The notes beneath the pieces were generated by a model. It was given only the letters and a program-made list of their open reading frames with translations, was not told where the DNA came from and did no database searches. The position numbers and the translations under genes are program-made. Shown here in pieces: positions 43,314-52,400 of a stretch of 64,000 nucleotides of DNA (positions are counted from its first letter, which is position 1; each line of letters opens with the position of its first letter). Source of the stretch: an uncultured bacterium (lineage in GTDB: Bacteria; Bacteroidota; Bacteroidia; Bacteroidales; Bacteroidaceae); assembly GCA_945829425.1 (NCBI GenBank), contig CALZUQ010000005.1, forward strand, positions 18,958 through 82,957, in the 5' to 3' direction.

Positions 43314-44510
43314 TTACTTTATGAGAGCCATGGTGTCAGAAGCAATCATAAGCTCCTCGTCGGTAGGTATCACAACAACCTTGACCTTTGAGTCAGGAGT
43401 AGAGATGACAGCCTCCTCACCACGTATCGTAGCGTTCTTAGCCTTGTCGAGCTTTATGCCCATGAACTCAAGACCCTCGCAGGCAGCCTCACGCATGCAA
43501 ACCTGGTTCTCGCCTACTCCGGCAGTGAACACGAGGACGTCAATGCCCTCCATTGCAGCAGCGTATGCTCCGATATATTTCTTGATACGGTAGAAATAAG
43601 AGTCCTGTGCGGCTATGGCCTTCTCGTCGCCCGCCTTGGCAGCGTTCTCTATGTCGCGCATGTCACTTGACAGCCCTGTCAGTCCAGCAATGCCCGACTT
43701 CTTGTTCAGAAGGTTTGATATGCCGTCGGCGTCAAGTCCAAGCTTCTTCTGTATGTAAGCCACAGCGCCAGCATCGATGTCGCCGGAGCGTGTACCCATC
43801 ATGACACCCTCAAGCGGAGTGAGGCCCATTGTGGTGTCTATACACTTTCCGTCTACGACAGCCGCGAGCGAGCCACCGTTGCCGATATGTGCGGTAATGA
43901 CCTTAGAGCCTTCCACCGGCATTCCGAGGAATTCCAGAGCGCGTGCGGAGACATAACGGTGTGACGTGCCGTGGAAACCGTAACGACGCACGCCGTATTT
44001 CTCATAAAGCTCGTAAGGAACGGCATAAAGGTATGCACGTGCCGGCATTGTCTGATGGAATGCTGTATCGAAGACACCTACCTGAGGCAGCCCCGGCATA
44101 AGCTCCGTCACGGCATCAACGCCCTTGAGGTTTGCCGGATTATGAAGCGGAGCGAGGTCGCTGCACTCCTTGAAAGCCTCAATGACCTCGGGAGTGATGA
44201 CAACAGACTTTGCAAACTTCTCTCCTCCGTGTACCATGCGGTGACCTACAGCGTCAATCTCGTCAAGAGACTTTATGACACCAATCTCTGGGTCGGTAAG
44301 CAGAGAGAAAATGAACTTCACGCCCTCTGTATGCTCCGGTATGTCGTGCATGATCTGCTTCTTCTCCCCATTGGAGAGCTTCACCTTTACGAAGGCGTTG
44401 TCAAGCCCTACACGCTCAGCGCCACCAGATGTCATAACGGAATTGTCGTCCATATTGTACAGTGCGTACTTTATTGATGACGAACCACAGTTTAATACGA
44501 GTATTTTCAT
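43314..44510 (-). CDS. ackA: Acetate kinase
   Basis: 398 residues. Converts acetyl phosphate and ADP to acetate and ATP, the energy-yielding end of fermentation. Family blocks are intact: VLNCGSSSIKYALYN at the N-terminus, GHRMVHGGEKF, DTAFHQTMP, GFHGTSHRYV and GNGGSLAAVVDGKCIDTTMG. It follows pta after 33 bases on the same strand. Confidence 0.97.
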   Translation of the reverse strand: MKILVLNCGSSSIKYALYNMDDNSVMTSGGAERVGLDNAFVKVKLSNGEKKQIMHDIPEHTEGVKFIFSLLTDPEIGVIKSLDEIDAVGHRMVHGGEKFAKSVVITPEVIEAFKECSDLAPLHNPANLKGVDAVTELMPGLPQVGVFDTAFHQTMPARAYLYAVPYELYEKYGVRRYGFHGTSHRYVSARALEFLGMPVEGSKVITAHIGNGGSLAAVVDGKCIDTTMGLTPLEGVMMGTRSGDIDAGAVAYIQKKLGLDADGISNLLNKKSGIAGLTGLSSDMRDIENAAKAGDEKAIAAQDSYFYRIKKYIGAYAAAMEGIDVLVFTAGVGENQVCMREAACEGLEFMGIKLDKAKNATIRGEEAVISTPDSKVKVVVIPTDEELMIASDTMALIK

Positions 44511-44543
44511 GTTTTATATTATTATATGAAGAGTCACAACAGA

Positions 44544-45554
44544 TTATTTCTTGGCATCCATAGCCTGGCAGGCTGTTATAGCCACAAGATTTACGATATC
44601 CTCAACGGAGCAACCGCGTGAAAGGTCGTTGACAGGACGTGCTATACCCTGAAGGATTGGTCCGAGGGCCGTGGCGTTTCCAAGACGCTGAACGAGCTTA
44701 TAGCTTATATTGCCTACCTCAAGGTTAGGGAATACGAGAACGTTAGCCTTTCCTGCTATTTCCGAGCCAGGAGCCTTCTTGCTTCCAACAGAAGGAACGA
44801 GTGCTGCGTCAGCCTGGAGCTCTCCGTCAATCTGTACCGTAGGGTCCAGCTCTTTTGCTACTCGTGTAGCCTCAACGACTTTGTCGACTACCTCATGCTT
44901 TGCGCTTCCCTTTGTTGAGAACGAGCACATTGCCACGCGTGGCTCTGCAAAGCCTGCCACCGAGCGTGCTGTCTGTGCTGTACAAACAGCAATCTGGCCG
45001 AGCTGGTTAGCGTCTGGCATAGGAGTTACTGCTACGTCGGCAAATACGAGCACGCCGTTCTCGCCATACTGTGGTGTCTCGGTAATCATAAGCATTGCTC
45101 CGCTGACGGTGGTTATGCCAGGAGCAGTCTTTATGATCTGGAGAGCCGGACGCAGAGTGTCGCCCGTTGTAGAGAGTGCGCCGGAAATCTGTCCGTCAGC
45201 ACCTTCGGTCTTGATAATCATGCAGCCGAGGTAGAGAGGGTTCTTGACGAGCTCACGAGCCTGTTCAATAGTCATGCCCTTCTTCTTGCGCAGCTCACAG
45301 AGCAGCTGTGCGTATTCCTCCGACTTCTCACAGTTCTCCGGGTCTATGAGTGTTGCCTTGTCAAGGTGTGTCAGTCCCTTCTCCTTTGCCAATGCAGCAA
45401 CCTTCTCCGGGTTGCCGATAAGGATGAGGTCTGCTATGCCATCCTCAAGCACTTTGTCTGCTGCTACAAGTGTACGCTCCTCTTCTGCTTCCGGGAGCAC
45501 AATGCGCTGTTTGTTCGCCTTAGCGCGCGCAATGATTTGTTCTACTAATCCCAT
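44544..45554 (-). CDS. pta: Phosphate acetyltransferase
   Basis: 336 residues, the short form lacking the regulatory N-terminal domains of E. coli Pta. It makes acetyl phosphate from acetyl-CoA for AckA. Typical stretches are RIVLPEAEEERTLVAADKVL, GADGQISGALSTTGDTLRPA, and the end GPILQGIARPVNDLSRGCSV. Promoter with both elements is visible upstream. pta-ackA form one operon. Confidence 0.96.
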   Translation of the reverse strand: MGLVEQIIARAKANKQRIVLPEAEEERTLVAADKVLEDGIADLILIGNPEKVAALAKEKGLTHLDKATLIDPENCEKSEEYAQLLCELRKKKGMTIEQARELVKNPLYLGCMIIKTEGADGQISGALSTTGDTLRPALQIIKTAPGITTVSGAMLMITETPQYGENGVLVFADVAVTPMPDANQLGQIAVCTAQTARSVAGFAEPRVAMCSFSTKGSAKHEVVDKVVEATRVAKELDPTVQIDGELQADAALVPSVGSKKAPGSEIAGKANVLVFPNLEVGNISYKLVQRLGNATALGPILQGIARPVNDLSRGCSVEDIVNLVAITACQAMDAKK

Positions 45555-45632
45555 AGTGTTTTCTTTATTGTTTTGTATGTACGATTTAAGTTAGATAATC
45601 ATTAGTTTTTCGTAATAAATTCAAACTTAGCA

Positions 45633-45663
45633 CAAAAGTACATAAAAAAAACAAAACTCCAAA
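45633..45663 (-). promoter_or_regulatory. pta-ackA promoter
   Basis: On the minus strand TTTG (45660-45663), 19-base spacer, TACTTTTG (45633-45640): a perfect match to the TTTG-N19-TAnnTTTG arrangement. Confidence 0.75.
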
Positions 45664-45753
45664 AGGTATTCACTTTTTTTATACAATTAAAGTGATAAAG
45701 GGTGAAAAAAGACCTTTCTCATGCGGGGCGAAGCAAATAAAGGACTCTTTTTA

Positions 45754-45784
45754 TTTGAGAAACCGATTTTTTGCATTACCTTTG
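45754..45784 (+). promoter_or_regulatory. Promoter of the xylan cluster (GH67 gene)
   Basis: TTTG (45754-45757), 19-base spacer, TACCTTTG (45777-45784). Transcription would start about 80 bases before the GH67 start codon. The rest of the 314-base spacer is AT-rich with no further feature seen. Confidence 0.75.
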
Positions 45785-45868
45785 CAGGGGAATTAAGGTT
45801 TACAATCACATTTTTACTGACTATACATATCACATATTTACTAACTATATATATCACATACACTATTC

Positions 45869-48019
45869 ATGAAACCAAGAAGGACATCAGGGCTTCGCGC
45901 CCTAACAACGGCACGGGGAGGGCATTCCCGCGCCAGCAGCAACGCCATTCTTAAGGCGTGCTTGTTACTGCTTACGCTTGCGGTGGGCGGCGGGGCGGCC
46001 TCAGCCGATAGCGGACACGACCTGTGGCTCAGAATGAAGAAGAGCGACAGGGAGCCGAAGGTGACACCCGCCAAGACGTTGGAGAAGTCTGCCGTAGTGA
46101 AAACGGCGGTTAAGGAACTGAAGGAATACTGGCATGGCGGAGACATAACCATGGAGACGCACTGCGGCAAACCTGCCTGCCAAGACAAGAGGACGGAAAG
46201 CAGAGACAAGGGGAAAGCCCTACTCAACAGCGACGACGGCTACTCCATAACGCGGAGAGAGGACGGCACGGTGGGCATAACGGCATCCAACGACCGCGGA
46301 CTGCTCTACGGCGCATACGCTTTGCTGAGGATGCAGCAGACGGGCAAAGAGCTTGCTGCCGGGGAGGAGCTGTCCTCACACCCTTCGGCATCGCTGCGCA
46401 TACTGAACCATTGGGACAACCCTGACGGCACGATAGAGCGCGGATATTCCGGGCACAGCATATTCTGGAAACCCGGAAGCACGGCGGACATAAGCATAAT
46501 AAAGGAATATGGAAGGGCTAACGCGTCGATAGGCATAAACGCTACGGTGCTGAACAACGTCAACGCCAAACCCGCCATGCTGGGCAAGGAGAAACTAAGG
46601 GAGACACAACGCATAGCCGACGCACTGCGGCCGTACGGCATACGCGTATTCCTCGCCGTGAACTTCGCCTCGCCAAAGGCTTTAGGCAAACTGCCTACCG
46701 CCGACCCTCTGGACCCTGCGGTAAGGAAGTGGTGGCAGAGGAAAGCGGAGGAGATATACCGCATGATACCCGACTTCGGTGGCTTCCTCGTAAAAGCAAA
46801 CTCTGAGGGCGAGCCGGGACCTATGGACTATGGGCGCTCACACGCCGAAGGTGCGAACATGCTGGCGAAGGCTTTGAAACCTTTCGGAGGCATAGTGATG
46901 TGGAGGGCGTTCGTATATTCACCGCAAGGCGGCGACCGTGCATCGCAGGCTTATAACGAGTTCGTGCCTCTCGACGGCTCGTTCGACGACAACGTCGTTC
47001 TCCAGATAAAGAACGGTCCTATAGACTTCCAGCCCCGCGAGCCTGTCTCTCCGGCGTTCTTCGGCATGAAGCGTACGGACATCATGCCGGAGTTTCAGAT
47101 TACGCAGGAATATACCGGCGAGAGCATACACACATGTTTCCTCGCCTCAATGTGGCGGGAGTTCTTAGATGTCATGAAGCTCAACGCCGTGGGCTTCGAC
47201 GCTATTGCGGCAGTTGCCAACATCGGCGACAGCAGGAACTGGTGCGGCTCGGACATGGCACAGGCAAACTGGTATGCTTTCGGGCGCATGGCGTGGGATG
47301 CGTCGCTGACTCCCAAGGCGATAGCCGAGGAGTGGCTGAAACAGACATACTCCACGGAGAAACCTTTCGTAGAGGCTGTGTCACGCCTGCTGTGTCTTTC
47401 GCATGAGGCAACGGTAAGGTATATGATGCCGCTCGGGCTGCATCACATCTTTGCCGGAGGCCATCACTACGGCCCTGAGCCATGGTGCGACCCTGAGGGC
47501 TGGCGCGAAGACTGGAAACCGAAGTATTATCACCGCGCCGACACCTGCGGCATAGGCTTCAACCGTACCGACGGCAGGGACGGCTCGCAAAACACGCTCC
47601 AATACCCCGACTCTCTATACTATATATATAATAAGGTGGAGACGTGTCCCGAGCAACTGCTGCTATGGTTCCACCACGTGCCGTGGACACACCGCATGCA
47701 CTCGGGCGAGACGCTTTGGGAGGCTTTATGCCACACCTACGACCAGGGCGTGCGCGAGGCAGAGGCTTTCTCCACTGTCTGGAAAGCCATGAGGCACTAT
47801 GTCGATGCTGAACGCCACGAGGCACAGCAGAAACTCTTCGACCGCCAGGCGAAAGACGCATGGTGGTGGCGTGACGCCTGCCTGCTATACTTCCAGCAGT
47901 TCTCGCGCCAGCCCCTTCCTCTCGACTGCCCCAAGCCACGTCATTCGCTCACCGACCTTATGAGCTATAAGCTCGTCATGGACAACTATACCACGGCAGA
48001 CATAGACAAACTGCCGTAA
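45869..48019 (+). CDS. GH67 alpha-glucuronidase
   Basis: 716 residues. Removes 4-O-methyl-glucuronic acid from xylo-oligosaccharides. The N-terminus has a long basic region and then a hydrophobic export segment (ACLLLLTLAVGGGAASA), so it is probably periplasmic or exported. The GH67 active-site stretch VKANSEGEPGPMDYGRSHAE is intact, as is the later EFQITQEYTGE. Length matches the family. First gene of the xylan cluster; a perfect 17-bp hairpin follows it, so the downstream genes have a second promoter. Confidence 0.93.
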   Translation: MKPRRTSGLRALTTARGGHSRASSNAILKACLLLLTLAVGGGAASADSGHDLWLRMKKSDREPKVTPAKTLEKSAVVKTAVKELKEYWHGGDITMETHCGKPACQDKRTESRDKGKALLNSDDGYSITRREDGTVGITASNDRGLLYGAYALLRMQQTGKELAAGEELSSHPSASLRILNHWDNPDGTIERGYSGHSIFWKPGSTADISIIKEYGRANASIGINATVLNNVNAKPAMLGKEKLRETQRIADALRPYGIRVFLAVNFASPKALGKLPTADPLDPAVRKWWQRKAEEIYRMIPDFGGFLVKANSEGEPGPMDYGRSHAEGANMLAKALKPFGGIVMWRAFVYSPQGGDRASQAYNEFVPLDGSFDDNVVLQIKNGPIDFQPREPVSPAFFGMKRTDIMPEFQITQEYTGESIHTCFLASMWREFLDVMKLNAVGFDAIAAVANIGDSRNWCGSDMAQANWYAFGRMAWDASLTPKAIAEEWLKQTYSTEKPFVEAVSRLLCLSHEATVRYMMPLGLHHIFAGGHHYGPEPWCDPEGWREDWKPKYYHRADTCGIGFNRTDGRDGSQNTLQYPDSLYYIYNKVETCPEQLLLWFHHVPWTHRMHSGETLWEALCHTYDQGVREAEAFSTVWKAMRHYVDAERHEAQQKLFDRQAKDAWWWRDACLLYFQQFSRQPLPLDCPKPRHSLTDLMSYKLVMDNYTTADIDKLP

Positions 48020-48051
48020 CGACACAGGGAAAGATTAAGGAAACCACGCTC

Positions 48052-48099
48052 TTTCGTATTGTTTACGCCGTGTACACACATAGCGTAAACAATACGAAA
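48052..48099 (+). terminator. 17-bp hairpin after GH67
   Basis: TTTCGTATTGTTTACGC pairs perfectly with GCGTAAACAATACGAAA around a 14-base loop. The T tract is weak, so it may slow rather than stop transcription. Confidence 0.65.
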
Positions 48100-48222
48100 A
48101 GTATGTTTCGGGCTGTTTTTTAACATGCCGCCAAACTTGACTTTATTTAGCAAAACATAATACTATTTTATCCAAACAGTCGATTTCTCACCTCTTTATT
48201 CTTTAGACTTGAGAAATATAAT

Positions 48223-48230
48223 TAACTTTG
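48223..48230 (+). promoter_or_regulatory. -7 element of the symporter-GH10-GH43 genes
   Basis: TAACTTTG, giving a leader of about 160 bases. No convincing upstream element at the usual distance. Confidence 0.5.
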
Positions 48231-48397
48231 CAACTGCTACACAGCGACACGCAGTGAAGCCAACAGCAGCGGCTCGGCTCACCACGTCACGCCACACATG
48301 CAGTACAGGTGGACATATTTCCACCCTTGTCACATCCGACCATATCACTCTTCGGAAACATTTACTAACTTCATAGAATCACTACATTTATTATCTA

Positions 48398-49792
48398 ATG
48401 GCAAACGACACAAAAGGCTTTTACAAGCTATCTTGGCTGCAGCGTATAGGATTCGGCTCAGGAGACCTGGCACAGAATCTGATATATCAGACGATATGTA
48501 TGTACCTGCTTTTCTTCTACACGGACATCTACGGACTCGACGCCGGCGACGCCGCTACAATGTTCCTCGTTGTACGTCTCATTGATGTGCTTTGGGATCC
48601 TCTCGTAGGAACATACGTCGACAAGCACAACCCCCGATGGGGCAAATACCGTTCGTACCTCGTCTTCGCCGGAATACCGCTGACAGGACTGGCGATACTA
48701 TGCTTCTGGAACGGCTTCAGCGGCTCGCTGCTCTACGCCTACGTGACATACGTGGGACTTTCCATGCTTTATACGCTCATCAACGTGCCTTACGGGGCAT
48801 TGAACTCCTCACTGACACGCGACACTGACGAGATAACGATACTCACCTCAGTGAGAATGTTCATGGCAAACGTAGGAGGACTGGCTGTCAGCGCAGGAGT
48901 GCCAATACTCGTGGCCATACTCGCAGCGCCGGAAGGCAACCTGCCAATAGAGATGGCGCTCTTCATGGGGCTCGGCTCCCTGCCGTCGTTTATCTTCATG
49001 CCTCTCGTGCCTGCCATAAAGCGTAAGATAGGCAAGAAGAACATGTTCTACGTATTCCTGTCTGTCGCTATAGTGGGTATGGCAATGCTGTACGTCATAA
49101 GCAAGGTGGGTACGATACAGGAGAACATCATACTCGTGTACATTGCGCAGTTCATAAAGTCTACGGGCGTCATTGTTGCAACAGGATATATGTGGGCACT
49201 GATACCGGAGGTAATATCCTACTCGGAATACACTACGGGGAAGCGCATCGCGGGAATAGTAAACGCACTGACGGGAATATTCTACAAGGCGGGAATGGCG
49301 CTGGGAGGCGTAGTGCCGGGAGCGATACTGAAATGGACGGAATACCAGCCGGCGTCGGGCGGCGACAGCACGTTGCCTAAAGACTCTGACGCATGGTTCT
49401 ACACTATGCTCATATACGCCGTAGTAGGCCTCGCACTGCTGCTCTTCTGCTTCTCGCAGACGAAGGAGCGCGTGGTAATGGACGAGAGCGAGACGAAGAA
49501 CGTGAAGGTCAGCGACCTATGGATGGAGTTCTTCCACAACCGTCCGCTGCGCGTAGTGGCACTGTTCTTTATCACGGCGTTCGCCATGATGTCGGTAGGC
49601 AATGCTGCCGGAGCGTATTTCATGAACAACCTGGAGGCGCAGGCTCCGCTGGCTCAGGAGGGCATCAGATGGCTCGTATGTATCATACCGGCTATACTCC
49701 TCGCCGTGGCGATGTTCATCATTTCACGCTACGAGCTGACAGATGAGAAAATAGACTTTATTAACCGAGAAATAGAAAAACGTGATGAATAA
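48398..49792 (+). CDS. GPH family glycoside/pentoside:cation symporter
   Basis: 464 residues with 12 membrane helices, MFS superfamily, glycoside-pentoside-hexuronide group. The N-terminal part YFFYTDIYGLDAG-like (LLFFYTDIYGLDAGDAATMF) and DVLWDPLVGTYVDKHNPRWGK (the family motif with Asp) are typical. In the xylan context it should import xylobiose or xylo-oligosaccharides with H+ or Na+. Its stop overlaps the GH10 start by 8 bases. In Prevotella bryantii a similar symporter gene (xynD) stands before xynA and xynB; the order is the same here. Confidence 0.9.
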   Translation: MANDTKGFYKLSWLQRIGFGSGDLAQNLIYQTICMYLLFFYTDIYGLDAGDAATMFLVVRLIDVLWDPLVGTYVDKHNPRWGKYRSYLVFAGIPLTGLAILCFWNGFSGSLLYAYVTYVGLSMLYTLINVPYGALNSSLTRDTDEITILTSVRMFMANVGGLAVSAGVPILVAILAAPEGNLPIEMALFMGLGSLPSFIFMPLVPAIKRKIGKKNMFYVFLSVAIVGMAMLYVISKVGTIQENIILVYIAQFIKSTGVIVATGYMWALIPEVISYSEYTTGKRIAGIVNALTGIFYKAGMALGGVVPGAILKWTEYQPASGGDSTLPKDSDAWFYTMLIYAVVGLALLLFCFSQTKERVVMDESETKNVKVSDLWMEFFHNRPLRVVALFFITAFAMMSVGNAAGAYFMNNLEAQAPLAQEGIRWLVCIIPAILLAVAMFIISRYELTDEKIDFINREIEKRDE

Positions 49793-50888
49793 AAGGAACA
49801 TACTGGCTACAACCGTAGCAATGCTCGCCATGACATCGTGCGCACAGCATGAGAAAGTGCTGCACGAGTGCTTCCCCTTCACCATCGGCGCAGCAATAAA
49901 CGTCACCATGCAGTCGGGAGGCGACAGTCTCTCAGACAGCATAGTACGCAAGCACTATAACAGCATCGTGGCTGAGGACTGCATGAAATGTGAAAACATA
50001 CACCCGGAGAAAGACAAGTTCTTCTGGGACGAGGCGGACGCTTTCGTGGCGTACGGCGAGACAAACAACATGGAGATTATAGGACACTGCCTCATATGGC
50101 ACTCACAATGCGCACCGTGGTTTGCTGTAGGCGAAAACGACAGCCTCGTGACTGCCGACGAACTGAGAGAGCGCATGCGTGAGCACATTCACACCATAGT
50201 AAGCCGCTACAAAGGGCGCATAAAGGGCTGGGATGTGGTGAACGAAATGGTGGAGGACGACGGAAGCTTCCGCAACTCGTTCTTCTATCAGGTGCTCGGA
50301 GAGGAATACATTTACCTCGCACTGCAATACGCCCACGAGGCAGACCCCGACGCCATGCTCTTCCTCAATGACTACAACATGTTCAAAGAGGGAAAACGTA
50401 AGGCATACCTGAACATAATAAAAGAGGCGCAACGCCGAGGGCTGCGTCTCGACGCAATAGGCATGCAGTGCCACTACGGCATGGACTTCCCGGAATGGCA
50501 GGACTTCGAGGCAAGCCTGAAGGCGTTCAGCGAGAGCGGCGTGAAGGTGATGTTCACTGAGGTGGACATGAACATACTCTCTACTATCGTACAGGGAGCT
50601 AACGTCAGCGACAAAACGGAGTACGACGAAAAGATGAACCCATACGTTGACGGCGTGCCAGCCGACGTCGACCAGATGTGGAACACACGAATGGCGACAT
50701 TCTTCTCTATCGTGGAGAAATACAGCGGAAGCGTGATCAGAATGACTTCATGGGGCGTGACAGACAAAGACTCATGGCTGAACAACTGGCCTATGAAGGG
50801 ACGGACAAACTACCCGCTGTGGTTCGACCGCAAAGGGAAGATGAAACCTTTCCTCGTAAAGATAATGGAGGAAAAGCAGAAGAAATAA
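49785..50888 (+). CDS. GH10 endo-1,4-beta-xylanase, lipoprotein
   Basis: 367 residues. I use the ATG at 49785; the track start is the preceding GTG. The N-terminus (MNKRNILATTVAMLAMTSC) is a lipoprotein signal, so the enzyme is membrane-anchored. GH10 catalytic residues are visible: acid/base Glu in GWDVVNEMV and nucleophile Glu in FTEVDMN, plus IGHCLIWHSQ. It has one catalytic domain and no binding module, like XynA of rumen Prevotella. It overlaps the symporter gene by 8 bases. Confidence 0.94.
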   Translation: MNKRNILATTVAMLAMTSCAQHEKVLHECFPFTIGAAINVTMQSGGDSLSDSIVRKHYNSIVAEDCMKCENIHPEKDKFFWDEADAFVAYGETNNMEIIGHCLIWHSQCAPWFAVGENDSLVTADELRERMREHIHTIVSRYKGRIKGWDVVNEMVEDDGSFRNSFFYQVLGEEYIYLALQYAHEADPDAMLFLNDYNMFKEGKRKAYLNIIKEAQRRGLRLDAIGMQCHYGMDFPEWQDFEASLKAFSESGVKVMFTEVDMNILSTIVQGANVSDKTEYDEKMNPYVDGVPADVDQMWNTRMATFFSIVEKYSGSVIRMTSWGVTDKDSWLNNWPMKGRTNYPLWFDRKGKMKPFLVKIMEEKQKK

Positions 50889-50934
50889 ACCATCACCGAA
50901 AGAATAACATATAAAAAAACATATCACTATCATC

Positions 50935-51906
50935 ATGGAAGGAAAACATTATCTTATCCCTAACGACTACATGGCTGACCCTTCAGTACATGTATGGAAC
51001 GACAAGCTTTACATCTATCCCTCTCACGACTGGGAGTCAGGAATACCGGAGAACGACAACGGCGACCATTTCAACATGAAGGACTATCACGTCTTCTCTA
51101 CCGACGACATCGAGGCGTTCCCGGAGAAACCGCTGACAGACCACGGCGTGGTGCTCACGACAGAAGACATCCCTTGGGCGGGAAGACAGCTCTGGGACTG
51201 TGACGTGCAGGAGAAAGACGGAAAATACTACATGTATTTCCCTCTGAAAGACCGTAACGACATCTTCCGCTTCGGAGTGGCTGTTGCAGACAAGCCGGAA
51301 GGACCGTTCATACCACAGCCTGCCCCCATGAAGGGCTCGTACTCCATAGACGTGGCGGTATTCAAAGACGACGACGGAAAGTATTACTTCTATTTCGGAG
51401 GAATATGGGGAGGACAGCTCCAGAGATATAAAGACAACAAAGCACTGGAGAACGCTCACCTGCCGGAAGGCGACGAGCCGGCTCTGCCCTCTCGCGTGGC
51501 AAGGCTGAGCGACGACATGCTGGAGTTTGACGAAGAACCCAAGCCGGTCATAATACTCGACAAAGATGGCAACCCGCTGAAAGCAAACGACCCGCACCGC
51601 TTCTTCGAAGCAAGCTGGATGCACAAATACAATGGTAAATACTACCTCTCATACTCTACCGGCGATACGCACTTTATATGCTACGCCACTGCCGACAATC
51701 CTTATGGACCGTTCACATACCAGGGCGTCGTACTCACTCCGGTGAAGGCTGGTTGGACAACACACCACTGCATCGTAGAGTTCAAGGGAAAATGGTATCT
51801 CTTCCACCACGACTCCGTACCGTCAGGAAAGACGTGGCTACGCTCGCTGAAGGTATGCGAGTTGCACTATAACCCGGACGGAACGATACAGACAATAGAG
51901 GGATAG
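50935..51906 (+). CDS. GH43 beta-xylosidase/alpha-L-arabinofuranosidase
   Basis: 323 residues, five-bladed propeller of family 43. The three acidic catalytic positions are recognisable: Asp in YMADPSVHV, Asp in SIDVAVF (pKa modulator) and Glu in RFFEASWMH. There is no signal peptide, so it acts in the cytoplasm on imported oligosaccharides, like XynB of Prevotella bryantii. Xylosidase versus arabinofuranosidase specificity cannot be settled by eye. Last gene of the cluster, followed by a strong terminator. Confidence 0.92.
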   Translation: MEGKHYLIPNDYMADPSVHVWNDKLYIYPSHDWESGIPENDNGDHFNMKDYHVFSTDDIEAFPEKPLTDHGVVLTTEDIPWAGRQLWDCDVQEKDGKYYMYFPLKDRNDIFRFGVAVADKPEGPFIPQPAPMKGSYSIDVAVFKDDDGKYYFYFGGIWGGQLQRYKDNKALENAHLPEGDEPALPSRVARLSDDMLEFDEEPKPVIILDKDGNPLKANDPHRFFEASWMHKYNGKYYLSYSTGDTHFICYATADNPYGPFTYQGVVLTPVKAGWTTHHCIVEFKGKWYLFHHDSVPSGKTWLRSLKVCELHYNPDGTIQTIEG

Positions 51907-51950
51907 AAGAAAATTTTCTTTACAGAAAAATAAATGAACCTCTTACCATC

Positions 51951-51981
51951 AAGGTATGCTGCCTCTTTGGCGGCATACCTT
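51951..51981 (+). terminator. Terminator of the xylan operon
   Basis: AAGGTATGC/GCATACCTT with inner GCC/GGC, followed by CTTTTTTG. Confidence 0.85.
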
Positions 51982-52111
51982 CTTTTTTGCCATTATCACA
52001 ACAACCTTATTTCCTTTCTCTCCATAGCTTCTGTATGTCCTCGTTGTCAGCACATGCTTTTCCTCTCCATGCTTTTAGTCGGGAAACCGCATTTCTTACC
52101 CCCAAAATCTT

Positions 52112-52177
52112 TATGCCTATAAAAATATTTTTCTATGCCTATAAAAAAATATTTCTATGCCTATAAAAAATTATTTT
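52112..52177. repeat. 22-bp tandem array
   Basis: Three units (52112-52133, 52134-52155, 52156-52177), each TATGCCTATAAAAA followed by an A/T tail; the first contains the palindrome AAAAATATTTTT. Confidence 0.92.
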
Positions 52178-52364
52178 GATAGCCATAGAGATTTCCGTGC
52201 TTGCGGAATGCCGTCAATCGCGTTTCTGCAGTACGAAACAAATGTCAAGGGGAGGAAACGAAACGAAGATACGCAAGAGATATTATTGCCGTTCTCAAAA
52301 CCACTTAAGAAAACAGCAAGGCAAATGGTAGGCGATATAATAACAAAAAAAAGTTAATAAGATA

Positions 52365-52394
52365 TTGTTGTTTGAAGAAAAAGCCGTACCTTTG
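52365..52394 (+). promoter_or_regulatory. Promoter of the candidate non-coding RNA
   Basis: TTG (52365-52367), 19-base spacer, TACCTTTG (52387-52394). No coding sequence starts within the next 500 bases. Confidence 0.65.
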
Positions 52395-52400
52395 CATCAG

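Larger units (their letters stand above)
48020..48397. other. Spacer with hairpin and second promoter
   Basis: 378 bases without a gene. Holds the GH67 terminator and a -7 element, then a 160-base leader before the symporter gene. Confidence 0.55.
51907..52386. other. Spacer with terminator and tandem array
   Basis: 480 bases without a supported gene. Holds the xylan-operon terminator and the 22-bp array. The 66-residue ORF starting at 52157 begins inside the array and is not believed. Confidence 0.55.

Noticed and set aside
52157-52357. 66-residue ORF
   Set aside because: It starts in the last unit of the 22-bp array and shows no family or signal.
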